A DNA stretch of 9,105 nucleotides from Phycisphaerales bacterium (GCA_029260415.1 JAJDDH010000395.1:1-9105), one strand, 5' to 3'; positions 1 to 7,047 are shown, numbered from the stretch's first letter. Notes: a model not told the origin generated them from the letters alone. Program-made: numbers and translations.

Positions 1-1
1 C

Positions 2-337
2 GTCGACGCCCTGGAACGCGTCCTCGTCGAGCAGACCAACTACGAGGTCCAGACCGCCACCACCGGCTTCCAGGCCGGGCTCGAGTGCGAACGCTTCCGC
101 CCGCACGTCGTGCTCATGGATGTCCACCTCACCGACACCGACGCCAGCAACATCACCAACATGATCCGCTCCTCGAGCACCATGCAGATGACCCGCATCA
201 TCGCCATGAGCGGCAAGCTCACCGACGGCCAGGCCCAGGGCCTCCGCCAGTCCGGCTACGACAGCTTCCTCAAGAAGCCCTTCCAGGTCCGCCAGGTCGT
301 TGACTCCATCGAGAACGTCACCTCGCTGGCCGCCTGA
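2..337 (+). CDS. Response-regulator receiver domain protein, 5'-truncated
   Basis: C-terminal 111 residues of a protein carrying a CheY-like receiver (REC) domain, which is phosphorylated on Asp by a partner histidine kinase. The frame is open from base 2 to a TGA at 335-337. The phospho-acceptor Asp is visible residue 40 in the hydrophobic strand VVLMDVHL (codon 119-121). The Ser/Thr switch position is Ser70 in IIAMSGK, and the conserved Lys is Lys92 in LKKPF. The spacing of these three fits a receiver. The N-terminal acidic pair and any preceding domain lie outside the window; about 14 residues of a typical receiver are missing. The protein ends soon after the last receiver helix, so there is no C-terminal output domain. 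It could be a stand-alone receiver, or carry a DNA-binding domain upstream; this cannot be decided here. The partner kinase is not visible. Confidence 0.88.
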   Translation, partial: VDALERVLVEQTNYEVQTATTGFQAGLECERFRPHVVLMDVHLTDTDASNITNMIRSSSTMQMTRIIAMSGKLTDGQAQGLRQSGYDSFLKKPFQVRQVVDSIENVTSLAA

Positions 338-374
338 TCTCCCGCGGAAGACAACCCACCGACTCCTTCGCACA

Positions 375-400
375 GGACCCGCCCCATCTTCGGCGGGTCC
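375..400 (+). terminator. Hairpin downstream of receiver gene (weak terminator candidate)
   Basis: A perfect 9-bp stem (GGACCCGCC at 375-383 with GGCGGGTCC at 392-400) closes an 8-base loop, 37 bases after the receiver stop codon. It is followed by TTGCAC rather than a T-run, so it is a poor intrinsic terminator by itself. It may protect the mRNA 3' end or assist the stronger hairpin at 425-457. The 8-mer GCACAGGA occurs on both sides of it (370-377 and 403-410). Confidence 0.5.
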
Positions 401-424
401 TTGCACAGGATGACCCAAACAAAC

Positions 425-464
425 AACCCGCCCCCGGCTTCGCGCCAGGGGCGGGTTTCTGTTT
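425..464. terminator. Bidirectional intrinsic terminator
   Basis: A 10-bp perfect stem (AACCCGCCCC at 425-434 with GGGGCGGGTT at 448-457) encloses a smaller GGC/GCC stem. On the plus strand it is followed by TTTCTGTTT. On the minus strand the same stem is followed by TTGTTTGTTT (positions 426 back to 417). It lies between two convergent stop codons (337 on plus, 485-483 on minus), so it can end both the receiver-gene and the M42 peptidase transcripts. Confidence 0.8.
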
Positions 465-482
465 CGTGACCCTGCGATCGGT

Positions 483-1577
483 CTACTTCTTCTTTGCGCC
501 CATGTACGCCGCGAGGATGTCCTGCGCCGCGCCAAGGTCCCGCTTGTGGATCATCTCGGTCACCGTGTGGATGTACCGCGTCCCCACCGTCACCCCCACC
601 GCCTTGGCCCCCGCCGCCGCCTGCTGCGCCGCGGCCCCGTCCTGACCGCCCGCGCCCAGGATCGACCGCTGATACGGGATCCGCTTCTTCTTCGCCAGCG
701 CCTCGACCTCACGCACCAGCTCCGCGTCAGAGATGAACGACCCGTCCTTAATGTGCAGCGCAAAGCCCTCGCCCTGCGTCGTCACCCGCTCGCAGTCGGG
801 CACCCCGGGCGTGTCGCACGCCAGCGTCACGTCGATCCCGAAGCCGATGTCCGGGCGAACCGCGTACGACGCCGTCTTCGCGCCCCGCAGCCCGACCTCT
901 TCCTGCGTCGTGAACGCGACAACGATCTCGCACGCGTTGCCCGTCCCGCTCTTCTCGAGCTTCCGCACCGCCTCGATCCCCAGCCAGCACGCCACACGGT
1001 TGTCCAGCGCCTTGCTGACCACCTTGTCGCCCATCTCCACCAGCGGCTCGTCCATCACCACGTAGTCACCGATCTGCACCCGCTTCTTCACGTCATTCGC
1101 GTCCAGCCCGATGTCAACGAAGAACTCCTTGACCTCGGGCACCTTCTTCCGGTCGTCCGGGCTGGCGATGTGCACCGGGCGCCCGCCCGGGTTCATCACG
1201 CCCTTGAAATCACCCGAGTCCGTGCACAACAGCACCCGACGGCTGAACAGGTTCCGCGTATCGAACCCCCCCGCCGCGTTCACCCACAGGAACCCCTTGT
1301 CGTCGATCGACGACACGTAGAACCCGATCTCGTCCATGTGGCACAGCAGCATGATCTTCGACGCGCCCTCGACGGGCTTGGGCTTGCTCGCCCGCCCGGT
1401 CTTCTTGGCGCTCCTGGCCGGACGCGGGTACCGACGGCAGATCAGGCTCCCCATCGCGTCCGTCTCGATCGCGTCGAACAACCCCTCAACCTCGGACTCA
1501 ATCAGCGCTCGCACACGCTCTTCACGCCCGGGCACGCCGGGGGTCTCGCACAGCCGCTTCAGCAAATCGATGTTCAT
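483..1577 (-). CDS. M42 family metallo-aminopeptidase (FrvX / glutamyl aminopeptidase type)
   Basis: A 364-residue cytoplasmic zinc aminopeptidase that trims N-terminal residues from peptides; family members form large tetrahedral dodecamers. Visible M42 residues are His80 in CHMDEIGF (metal), Asp192 in ALDNR (bridging metal ligand), Glu226-Glu227 in TTQEEVGLRGA (catalytic base and metal ligand), Asp249 in GIDVTLACDTPG (metal) and His337 in RYIHTVTEMIH (metal). Length is normal for the family. The ATG at 1577 is chosen because the sequence MNIDLLKRLCETPGVPG is the usual M42 N-terminus and AAGGAG sits 5 bases upstream; the open frame extends to 2594 but that part is antisense to ygfZ. Residues about 51-74 are an extra Lys/Arg/Pro-rich loop just before the HMDE strand. 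It diverges from ygfZ and converges on the receiver gene. No signal peptide is seen. Substrate preference cannot be read from sequence. Confidence 0.94.
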   Translation of the reverse strand: MNIDLLKRLCETPGVPGREERVRALIESEVEGLFDAIETDAMGSLICRRYPRPARSAKKTGRASKPKPVEGASKIMLLCHMDEIGFYVSSIDDKGFLWVNAAGGFDTRNLFSRRVLLCTDSGDFKGVMNPGGRPVHIASPDDRKKVPEVKEFFVDIGLDANDVKKRVQIGDYVVMDEPLVEMGDKVVSKALDNRVACWLGIEAVRKLEKSGTGNACEIVVAFTTQEEVGLRGAKTASYAVRPDIGFGIDVTLACDTPGVPDCERVTTQGEGFALHIKDGSFISDAELVREVEALAKKKRIPYQRSILGAGGQDGAAAQQAAAGAKAVGVTVGTRYIHTVTEMIHKRDLGAAQDILAAYMGAKKK

Positions 1578-1582
1578 CAGCA

Positions 1583-1588
1583 CTCCTT
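1583..1588 (-). promoter_or_regulatory. Ribosome binding site of the M42 peptidase
   Basis: Read on the minus strand this is AAGGAG, 5 bases before the ATG at 1577. It settles the start codon inside a much longer open frame that runs upstream into ygfZ antisense. Confidence 0.8.
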
Positions 1589-1648
1589 CTGGTCGGATCG
1601 GAGGATAGCCCGCCCCCCGTGGAGTCGGTTCCGGGCGTACCGTTGCCC

Positions 1649-1653
1649 AGGAG
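1649..1653 (+). promoter_or_regulatory. Ribosome binding site of the YgfZ-like gene
   Basis: AGGAG, 5 bases before the ATG at 1659. It decides the start, because the same frame stays open upstream to about 546, antisense to the M42 gene. The 81-base spacer 1578-1658 must hold both divergent promoters. A TATCCT (minus strand, 1607-1602) is a possible -10 for the M42 gene, but I see no convincing -35. Confidence 0.75.
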
Positions 1654-1658
1654 CCCCG

Positions 1659-2846
1659 ATGACCCCCACCTCCCCGCTGCTCAGCGACCACCAGTCCCGC
1701 GAAGCCCTCCTCTCGGTCTACGGCGACGCAAACTCGGGCGCCCCCATCGTCCAGACCTTCGGCCAGCTCGACATCGAGTACGCCGCCCTCCGCAAGCACT
1801 GCGTGCTCTTCGACGCAGCCCACCGCGCCACCCTCGAAATCACCGGCGAAGACCGCCTCACTTTCCTCGACGCGATGATCACCCAACGCGTCCGTGATCT
1901 CACCCCAGGCGAGGTCCGCGACTCCTTCTGGCTCAACCGCAAAGGCCGCATCATCGCCGACCTCCGCCTCATGCAGCTTGAGGACCGCCTGCTGATCGAT
2001 CTCGACACCCTCGCCGCAGGCGCCACCGCAGAAACACTCGCGGAGTTCCTCTTCGCCGAGGACGTCACGATCGCAAACCGGTCCGATCAGCTCAGCCGCC
2101 TCTGGCTCGCCGGCCCAACCGCTCCGCTCCTGCTCACCGAATCGACCGGCGCCCAAGTCGCCGCGGACCTGCCCACCAACCGCGCCCTCGAGACCCGCAT
2201 CGACACCGCCCCCGTCGTCATTTCCCGCTCGTCCCTGGGCGACACCCCGCTCTTCGAACTCACAACCGAATCCGCCAGGCTCCCCGCCCTCTACCAGCGC
2301 CTGCTCCAGCTCGGCGCTCTTCCGCACACCGAGCCGGGCGACGCCCCCGCCGACACCCCCGCCTCGCGCATCCGCCTCCGCCCCACAGGCTGGCACGCGA
2401 TCAACATCGCGCGCATCGAGTCGGGCCTCCCAATGTTCAACCTCGACTTCGGCGCCAACACCCTCCCCGCCGAGACCGCCCTGCTCGATTCCCGCGTCGA
2501 TTTCCGAAAGGGCTGCTACCTGGGCCAGGAGGTTGTCGCGCGCATGCACGCCCTGGGCCACCCCAAGCAGACGCTCGTCGCCCTCCGCATCCACGGCGCC
2601 GACGAATCACAGCAGGCCGAGACCGGCGCGGAACTCTTCAAGCCCGACGCCCCCGACAAACCCGTCGGCGCCATCACCAGTTCCACAATCTCCCCCATGC
2701 TCGGCGGCGCCCACATCGCCCTCGCCATGGTCCGCTGGGGCGCCCACGAGCCCGGAACCACCCTCGCCGTAGTTATCGGCGACCGCTCCCAAACCGCCCT
2801 CGTGCAGCCACAATCCCAGTTCTGGCCCCCCGCAAGCGACGCCTAA
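1659..2846 (+). CDS. ygfZ: YgfZ/GcvT-like tetrahydrofolate-binding protein (Fe-S cluster maintenance)
   Basis: A 395-residue protein of the GcvT fold. In Escherichia coli YgfZ supports assembly or repair of some Fe-S enzymes in a folate-dependent way. The family signature K-G-C-Y-x-G-Q-E is present at 284-291 (KGCYLGQEVVAR), with the functional cysteine at 286. The N-terminal half shows the GcvT-like segment FDAAHRATLEITGEDRLTFL (51-70) followed by a GRIIADL strand near 96. A beta-barrel-like C-terminal part follows, to about residue 380. It is longer than E. coli YgfZ (about 326 residues). It is not a glycine-cleavage T-protein: the YgfZ signature is intact and no gcvH or gcvP is nearby. It diverges from the M42 gene and is followed 84 bases later by a lipoprotein gene on the same strand, with no clear terminator between. 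Function by homology is fairly secure; the client enzymes are unknown. Confidence 0.9.
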   Translation: MTPTSPLLSDHQSREALLSVYGDANSGAPIVQTFGQLDIEYAALRKHCVLFDAAHRATLEITGEDRLTFLDAMITQRVRDLTPGEVRDSFWLNRKGRIIADLRLMQLEDRLLIDLDTLAAGATAETLAEFLFAEDVTIANRSDQLSRLWLAGPTAPLLLTESTGAQVAADLPTNRALETRIDTAPVVISRSSLGDTPLFELTTESARLPALYQRLLQLGALPHTEPGDAPADTPASRIRLRPTGWHAINIARIESGLPMFNLDFGANTLPAETALLDSRVDFRKGCYLGQEVVARMHALGHPKQTLVALRIHGADESQQAETGAELFKPDAPDKPVGAITSSTISPMLGGAHIALAMVRWGAHEPGTTLAVVIGDRSQTALVQPQSQFWPPASDA

Positions 2847-2930
2847 CGCGATCGCCCTCGTGCGCAGCGCCCAATCCCGATACTCTAAATATCTGAATCA
2901 CAAACACTTGAACCCACTCGGAGACGCATC

Positions 2931-3149
2931 ATGAAACGCACCGGACTCCTGCTCACCATGCTCGGCGCCTGCTTCCTCGCCACCGGCTGCTCCGATGAAG
3001 GCCCCGCCGAAGAGGCAGGCGAGAAGATCGACCAGGCCATGGAAGACACAGGCGAAGCCGTCGACGATGCCGCCGACGACCTGGGCGACGCCGTCGATGA
3101 CGCGGCCGACAATCTCGAAGACGCCGCCGACGACCTCGTCGACGACTGA
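2931..3149 (+). CDS. Small acidic lipoprotein with 11-residue amphipathic repeats
   Basis: A 72-residue predicted lipoprotein; I do not recognise the family. It begins with a short positive region (MKR), a hydrophobic stretch and a lipobox ATGC, giving lipidation at Cys20. The 53-residue mature chain has 23 Asp/Glu and one Lys. From Ala43 an 11-residue unit repeats (AVDDAADDLGD, AVDDAADNLED, then AADDLVDD), encoded by 33-base DNA repeats at 3057-3089, 3090-3122 and 3123-3146. Hydrophobic residues fall at repeat positions 1, 2, 5, 6 and 9. This predicts one long straight helix with an Ala/Val/Leu face and an acidic face. The 11-mer pattern recalls LEA group 3 and apolipoprotein-like helices, but no function can be assigned. 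GGAG at 2920-2923 lies 7 bases before the ATG. The stretch 2880-2912 is unusually AT-rich for this window and may hold a promoter. The stop is 27 bases from the convergent ribD stop, with no terminator seen between. Confidence 0.82.
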   Translation: MKRTGLLLTMLGACFLATGCSDEGPAEEAGEKIDQAMEDTGEAVDDAADDLGDAVDDAADNLEDAADDLVDD

Positions 3150-3176
3150 TCCGAGCGCCCCCGACCGCACGCCGAT

Positions 3177-4298
3177 CTACACCAGCCGCCGGTACGTCAG
3201 CTCCACGTCATCGCCAACGCGCTTCACGCGCCGCAGCGCCATCCGTCTGCCCCCCGCCAGCGTGGGCGCCACCCGCCCGCTCGCCGAGGCCATCGCCTCG
3301 TCATCCCCCAGCATCATCGGGGCGATATACACCACCGCCTCGTCCACCAGGCCCAGATCGAACAGCGACCCGATCATCGCCGGGCCCGCCTCGACCAGCA
3401 CGTTCGTCACCCCATGACGCGACGCCAGCGCCGCCAGCAGCATCCCCAGGCGCAGGCGCCCGCGCTCCTCGGGCACGCCCAGCAGCTCGACCCCCGCCGC
3501 CTCCAGCGCGTCGCGCCGCGCCGCGCAGATGTCCGCCGTGACAAGCTCCTTGCTGCACGCGATCAGCGTCGGGTAGTCCCCCGCGCTGCGCACCAGCTTG
3601 GATTCCAGGGGCGTTTCCAGATCCGTGTCGATCACCACCCGCCTGGCGACCCGGCGCACCTGCGCCCCCCGCGCGTTGAGCATCGGGTCGTCCGCCATCA
3701 CCGTCCCCGACCCCGTCAGAATCGCGTCCACCCGCCCACGCAAGCGGTGCACCCGCGCGCGGGACCGCGCCGAGCTGATCCACTGGCTCTCGCCCGTCCG
3801 CGTCGCGATCCGCCCGTCGATCGTCTGCGCCCACTTGACAATCACCCACGGGCGCCCGCTCTTCACGCCCATCACAAACGGATCACTCAGGCGCGTCGCG
3901 TTCTCGCTCTCACCGCTCAGCCCCGTCGGTATCCCGGCCTTCTCGAGCACCGCGTGCCCACCCCCGGAAACCTCGTGCGGGTCGGGCCGCGCGTACACCA
4001 CCCGCGCGATCCCCGCCTCGATCACCGCCTCCGTGCAGGGCGGCTGCTTGCCCGTATGGCAGCACGGCTCCAGCGTGCAGTACAGCGTCGCCCCGCGCGG
4101 GTCGTTCCCCTGCGCTCTGCAGTTGGCGATCGCCTCCCGCTCCGCGTGCAGTCCCCCATACACACGATGATGTCCGATCCCGATCACCCGCCCGGCGCGC
4201 ACCAGCACCGCCCCCACCATCGGGTTGGGCTCGACGTGCCCCGCGCCGCGGCTCGCCGCCCGCGCCGCCAGCTCCAGCATCTTCCGTGCCTCGCTCAC
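3177..4298 (-). CDS. ribD: Bifunctional riboflavin biosynthesis deaminase/reductase RibD
   Basis: A 373-residue cytoplasmic enzyme performing two steps of riboflavin synthesis: deamination of the diaminopyrimidine made from GTP, then NADPH-dependent reduction of the ribosyl chain. The N-terminal deaminase half has His51-Ala-Glu53 (HAERE) and PCCHTGKQPPC with Cys79 and Cys88 as the other zinc ligands. The reductase half starts at GRPWVIVKWAQTIDGR (148-163) and shows GESQWISS, DAILTGSGTVMADDP (191-205) and LVEAGP (301-306). Length matches E. coli RibD (367). The linker loop DPHEVSGGG differs from the common DPNPxVxGxG form and is about one residue shorter. I chose the GTG at 4298, which has TAGG 7 bases upstream overlapping the stop of the preceding gene. 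An ATG six codons later (4280), with GAGG upstream, is nearly as good. It lies 8 bases after the RNase HII-like gene, so translational coupling is likely. No other rib gene or FMN riboswitch is in the window. Confidence 0.95.
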   Translation of the reverse strand: MSEARKMLELAARAASRGAGHVEPNPMVGAVLVRAGRVIGIGHHRVYGGLHAEREAIANCRAQGNDPRGATLYCTLEPCCHTGKQPPCTEAVIEAGIARVVYARPDPHEVSGGGHAVLEKAGIPTGLSGESENATRLSDPFVMGVKSGRPWVIVKWAQTIDGRIATRTGESQWISSARSRARVHRLRGRVDAILTGSGTVMADDPMLNARGAQVRRVARRVVIDTDLETPLESKLVRSAGDYPTLIACSKELVTADICAARRDALEAAGVELLGVPEERGRLRLGMLLAALASRHGVTNVLVEAGPAMIGSLFDLGLVDEAVVYIAPMMLGDDEAMASASGRVAPTLAGGRRMALRRVKRVGDDVELTYRRLV

Positions 4299-4306
4299 CA
4301 ACGAGC

Positions 4307-5275
4307 CTACGCCCTGCGCACCATCCGCGCCCGCTCGTCCCGCGTGACCACCCCCTCCGCGTCCTTCAGCCACCGGCGCGCGTCGGTCACGTACCCCGCC
4401 GTGGGCTTGAGCTCGGGCAGGCGCCCAGCCCAGTACCGGTTGAACCGCGCCATCGCCAGCTCCCGGACGTACTTGGCCGTCATCGACGCCAGCGCGACAG
4501 GCAGGTGCGCGTCCTCCGCCTCGGGCAGGAACATGACCCCCGCGTCCGCGTCCCGCGCCGCGTACCGGCTCGCCCGGGGCGACTGCTCCAGCGTCTCGAA
4601 ACCATCCCCCAGCACCCCGCGCACCATGTCCGTGTAGTCCGTCCGCCCGCTCTGGCGGTCGCACACCAAGCGAACGCCCGCACCCTCGCCGCCGAACTTC
4701 TCCATCGCGCTGCGCATCAGCGCCGTGACCGCCTCTCCCGCGACCGCCGCCTTGGACCGCCTGGCCTCGAGCAGGTCGTTGAATCGGTTCTCACAGATCG
4801 TCAGGCACCTGACGCCCAGCAGCTCCACGCCCCCCTCGTTCATCGCGCTCCGGACGACGTTCGTCGAGATCCGGATCTGGTCCGCCCCCGTGCTCACGGG
4901 CAGCTCTGGCGCCGCGTGCGCGTACCACGGCGCGGCCTCGAACCGCGCCCCCACCCGCTCGCACAAGCCCTGCTCGTCCCACGCCTCCTGCCCCGCCGCG
5001 CCCAAAAACGACAAGACCCCGCGCTCCAGGTGCGTCAGCGGGTGCTTCGTCTTGAGCTGGTTCGAGAGCTTGAGCTTCTTCGAATCCGCGACCGGCACCC
5101 GCCCCCGCGCGTCCCTCACCGCCCGGCACACGCCCCGGTCCATCAACGCCCACAGGTCCGGAGCCGCATCCCCCGCGCTCCACCCCGACACCCGGAACAC
5201 CGACGCCCCAACGCACAACGGCCCGAGCATCGGCCCGTACCCCGCCTCATCAATCCCCACATAAATCAGCGCCAT
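4307..5275 (-). CDS. RNase HII-like protein, enlarged and with a GYG motif
   Basis: A 322-residue protein of the RNase H type 2 fold, which in other bacteria cuts RNA in RNA/DNA hybrids and single ribonucleotides in DNA. Family landmarks are VGIDEAGYGPMLGP (Asp9, Glu10), VADSKKL (62-68), Asp206 in RLVCDRQSG, Asp255 in the segment EDAHLPVALASMTAK (254-268), and Tyr295 in TAGYVTDARRWL. All four expected carboxylates are therefore in place, as is the C-terminal tyrosine that packs on the substrate. Two features are unusual. The strictly family-typical GRG is GYG (12-14). The gap between Glu10 and the third carboxylate is about 195 residues, against about 90 in E. coli, so there is an insertion of roughly 100 residues between about 70 and 190. 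It begins 49 bases after the S10 gene and ends 8 bases before ribD. It could be a functional divergent RNase HII or a family with changed substrate; a canonical rnhB elsewhere in the genome is possible. Confidence 0.82.
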   Translation of the reverse strand: MALIYVGIDEAGYGPMLGPLCVGASVFRVSGWSAGDAAPDLWALMDRGVCRAVRDARGRVPVADSKKLKLSNQLKTKHPLTHLERGVLSFLGAAGQEAWDEQGLCERVGARFEAAPWYAHAAPELPVSTGADQIRISTNVVRSAMNEGGVELLGVRCLTICENRFNDLLEARRSKAAVAGEAVTALMRSAMEKFGGEGAGVRLVCDRQSGRTDYTDMVRGVLGDGFETLEQSPRASRYAARDADAGVMFLPEAEDAHLPVALASMTAKYVRELAMARFNRYWAGRLPELKPTAGYVTDARRWLKDAEGVVTRDERARMVRRA

Positions 5276-5324
5276 CCCGCCCCGACGCTACCGGGGCGCC
5301 CCCAACCCACGCCCAGCCGACAGC

Positions 5325-7013
5325 TCATCCACCGCCCGCCGCGTCATAAAACTCGACCAGATCACCCCGCAGGGCCTCCAGCGACGGCGCGTGGATGTAC
5401 ATCATGTGCCCCGCCTCGTACTCGTGGATCTCGATGTTCCCCCGCAGCTCCTCCGCCAGCGACAGGTGGCTCATCGTGTACTCCGTCCCGAAGTACGGCG
5501 TCGCCAGGTCGTAATACCCCGACGCCACGAACACCTTCATGTGCTCCTGCTTATGCATCACACTCCGCATCCGCTCGGCCACGTCCAGGTACCGGTTGCT
5601 CGCCGCCCCCCCGTACGTCCAGGGCCACACGTTGGTCAGGATCTCGTAGGGCAGATCCGACTCAAACCCCAGTTCCTCGCGCACGTACGCGTTCAGGCTC
5701 GACGTGTAGTTGCTCTGGATCGCCGCGTACGACGGGTCGTAGTCATACCGCTCCCCCGCGTCGTCCCGGTCGCGCCCGACAAACCGCGAGTCCAGCCGCC
5801 CCACCGTCCGCCCCCGCTCGCGCAGCAGCTCCTTGGTGAACCGGAAGATCTCGATCCGCAGGCTGGTCCGCTCGATGTAGTCCGCATCAAGCCCGGTGTA
5901 GCTCGCCAGCCGCTCCGCGATCGCCCGCGCCCGTGCCGGGTCGATCTTGTCACCCTCCATCAGCGCCTCCGCGTACTCCCCCGCCGCGAACGCCTCGACC
6001 TCGTCGAGAAAGTCCCTGATCGGTCGCCGCAGCTGCTCCTCCCCCAGCGCCCCGTGGTAGTGCGCCGTCGCCGCGTACGTCGGAAGGAAACACACGTACG
6101 GCAGATCGTTCCCCGTGTCGAACCGCGCCGTCTGGAACTGCAGAATCGAGCTGATCAGCACCACCCCGTTGAGCCCGATCCCGTGCGCATCGTGCAGCTC
6201 CCGCACCAGCCCCGCCGCCCTGGTGGTCCCGTAGCTCTCCCCCGCGATGAACTTCGGGCTCCGCCACCGCTGCTCCCGCGTGATGTACCGCCGGATGAAC
6301 TCCGCCACCGACGCGATGTCCGCCTCCACCCCGTGAAAGTCCTTCGCGCTCGTCTCCCCCGCCGCCCGCGAATACCCCGTGCTCACCGGGTCGATGAACA
6401 CGAAGTCCGACCGGTCCAGCATCGAGTGCAGGTTGTCCACCACCCCATACGGCGGCGCCCCCGGGTTCCCAACCGCGTCCGCGTACGCCGCCCGTTTCGG
6501 GCCGAACACCCCGAGGTGCAGCCACACGCTGCTCGACCCGGGCCCACCGTTGAAGCTGAACGTGATCGCCCGCTCCCCCGCGTCCGGACGCCCGAACAGC
6601 TCCAGCGGGTCCTTCCCAGCCTCCACCATCGCCTGCGCCAGCGCCGTCCCCCGCTCACCAGGCCCGGAGTACGAGGTCTTGATCCGCTCGTACGCCTCCT
6701 CGCCCACCACCTCGCGGGCCAGGTCCTCGTTCACCGCCGCCAGATCAACCTTCTGGTACGCGATATAGAAAACCCGCGCCTCCTCCTCGTCCTCGTCGTT
6801 GACCAGCACCATCGTGTCCGCGACCGCCAGGTAGTCGATCGACCCGTCCATCAGCTGGACCCGGTGGGCCGTCACCGCGGGCGCCTCGGGGTACCGCTGG
6901 AACCCCTCACTCGCCGTCGGCTCCTCGTCGTCACCCGCGAAACAGACGCCGCCCATGGGCGCCCCAAGAATGACCAGACTCACCAGCGCCAGACAGATTC
7001 GGTGTGTGCTCAT
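5325..7013 (-). CDS. Secreted S10 family serine carboxypeptidase
   Basis: A 562-residue exported peptidase that removes C-terminal residues from peptides, using an alpha/beta-hydrolase fold and active at acid pH in characterised members. A signal peptide is visible (hydrophobic core at about 7-20, likely cleavage after Cys-Phe-Ala26). Catalytic residues are Ser270 in GESYGT, Asp502 in ASGYYDLATP and His546 in YEAGHMMYI. The family motif FNGGPGSSS lies at 164-172, and DNLHSMLDRSDFVFIDPVSTGYSR (193-216) matches the usual S10 segment before the nucleophile. It is longer than many S10 enzymes because of an acidic N-terminal stretch (27-90) and a helical cap region (about 330-430). The ATG at 7013 gives the signal peptide directly. 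There is no Shine-Dalgarno sequence; instead a -10-like TATGCT ends 6 bases before the ATG, suggesting leaderless mRNA. The 49-base gap to the RNase HII-like gene has no terminator, so read-through is possible. Confidence 0.93.
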   Translation of the reverse strand: MSTHRICLALVSLVILGAPMGGVCFAGDDEEPTASEGFQRYPEAPAVTAHRVQLMDGSIDYLAVADTMVLVNDEDEEEARVFYIAYQKVDLAAVNEDLAREVVGEEAYERIKTSYSGPGERGTALAQAMVEAGKDPLELFGRPDAGERAITFSFNGGPGSSSVWLHLGVFGPKRAAYADAVGNPGAPPYGVVDNLHSMLDRSDFVFIDPVSTGYSRAAGETSAKDFHGVEADIASVAEFIRRYITREQRWRSPKFIAGESYGTTRAAGLVRELHDAHGIGLNGVVLISSILQFQTARFDTGNDLPYVCFLPTYAATAHYHGALGEEQLRRPIRDFLDEVEAFAAGEYAEALMEGDKIDPARARAIAERLASYTGLDADYIERTSLRIEIFRFTKELLRERGRTVGRLDSRFVGRDRDDAGERYDYDPSYAAIQSNYTSSLNAYVREELGFESDLPYEILTNVWPWTYGGAASNRYLDVAERMRSVMHKQEHMKVFVASGYYDLATPYFGTEYTMSHLSLAEELRGNIEIHEYEAGHMMYIHAPSLEALRGDLVEFYDAAGGG

Positions 7014-7019
7014 GCCGCG

Positions 7020-7047
7020 AGCATACGGGCTGGGTCACGCCCCGCAA
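7020..7047 (-). promoter_or_regulatory. Candidate promoter of the S10 gene (leaderless arrangement)
   Basis: On the minus strand, TTGCGG (7047-7042) and TATGCT (7025-7020) are separated by 16 bases, and TATGCT ends 6 bases before the ATG of the S10 gene. Transcription would start at or next to the A of the ATG. The -35 overlaps the T-tract of the tRNA-Leu terminator. The -35 matches the consensus at only three positions. Confidence 0.4.

Noticed and set aside
546..1658. Long plus-strand open frame fused in frame upstream of ygfZ
   Set aside because: It is antisense to the M42 gene, has Arg/His/Pro-rich composition typical of GC-rich shadow frames, and the YgfZ start with its ribosome site is at 1659.
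1578..2594. Minus-strand open frame upstream of and in frame with the M42 peptidase
   Set aside because: It is antisense to ygfZ with Gly/Ala/Glu-rich shadow composition; the M42 ribosome site and typical N-terminus place the start at 1577.
5293..5302. GGGGCGCCCC palindrome between the S10 and RNase HII-like genes as a terminator
   Set aside because: It has no room for a proper loop and no T-run follows on the minus strand.
3414..5839. Long plus-strand open frames over ribD and the RNase HII-like gene
   Set aside because: They are shadows of the minus-strand genes, with no motifs, no ribosome sites and low-complexity composition.
7010..7024. A five-codon minus-strand mini-ORF (Met-Leu-Ala-Ala-stop) whose TGA overlaps the S10 ATG
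   Set aside because: It has no ribosome site, and its ATG lies inside the likely -10 element, so it would not be transcribed if the S10 mRNA is leaderless.
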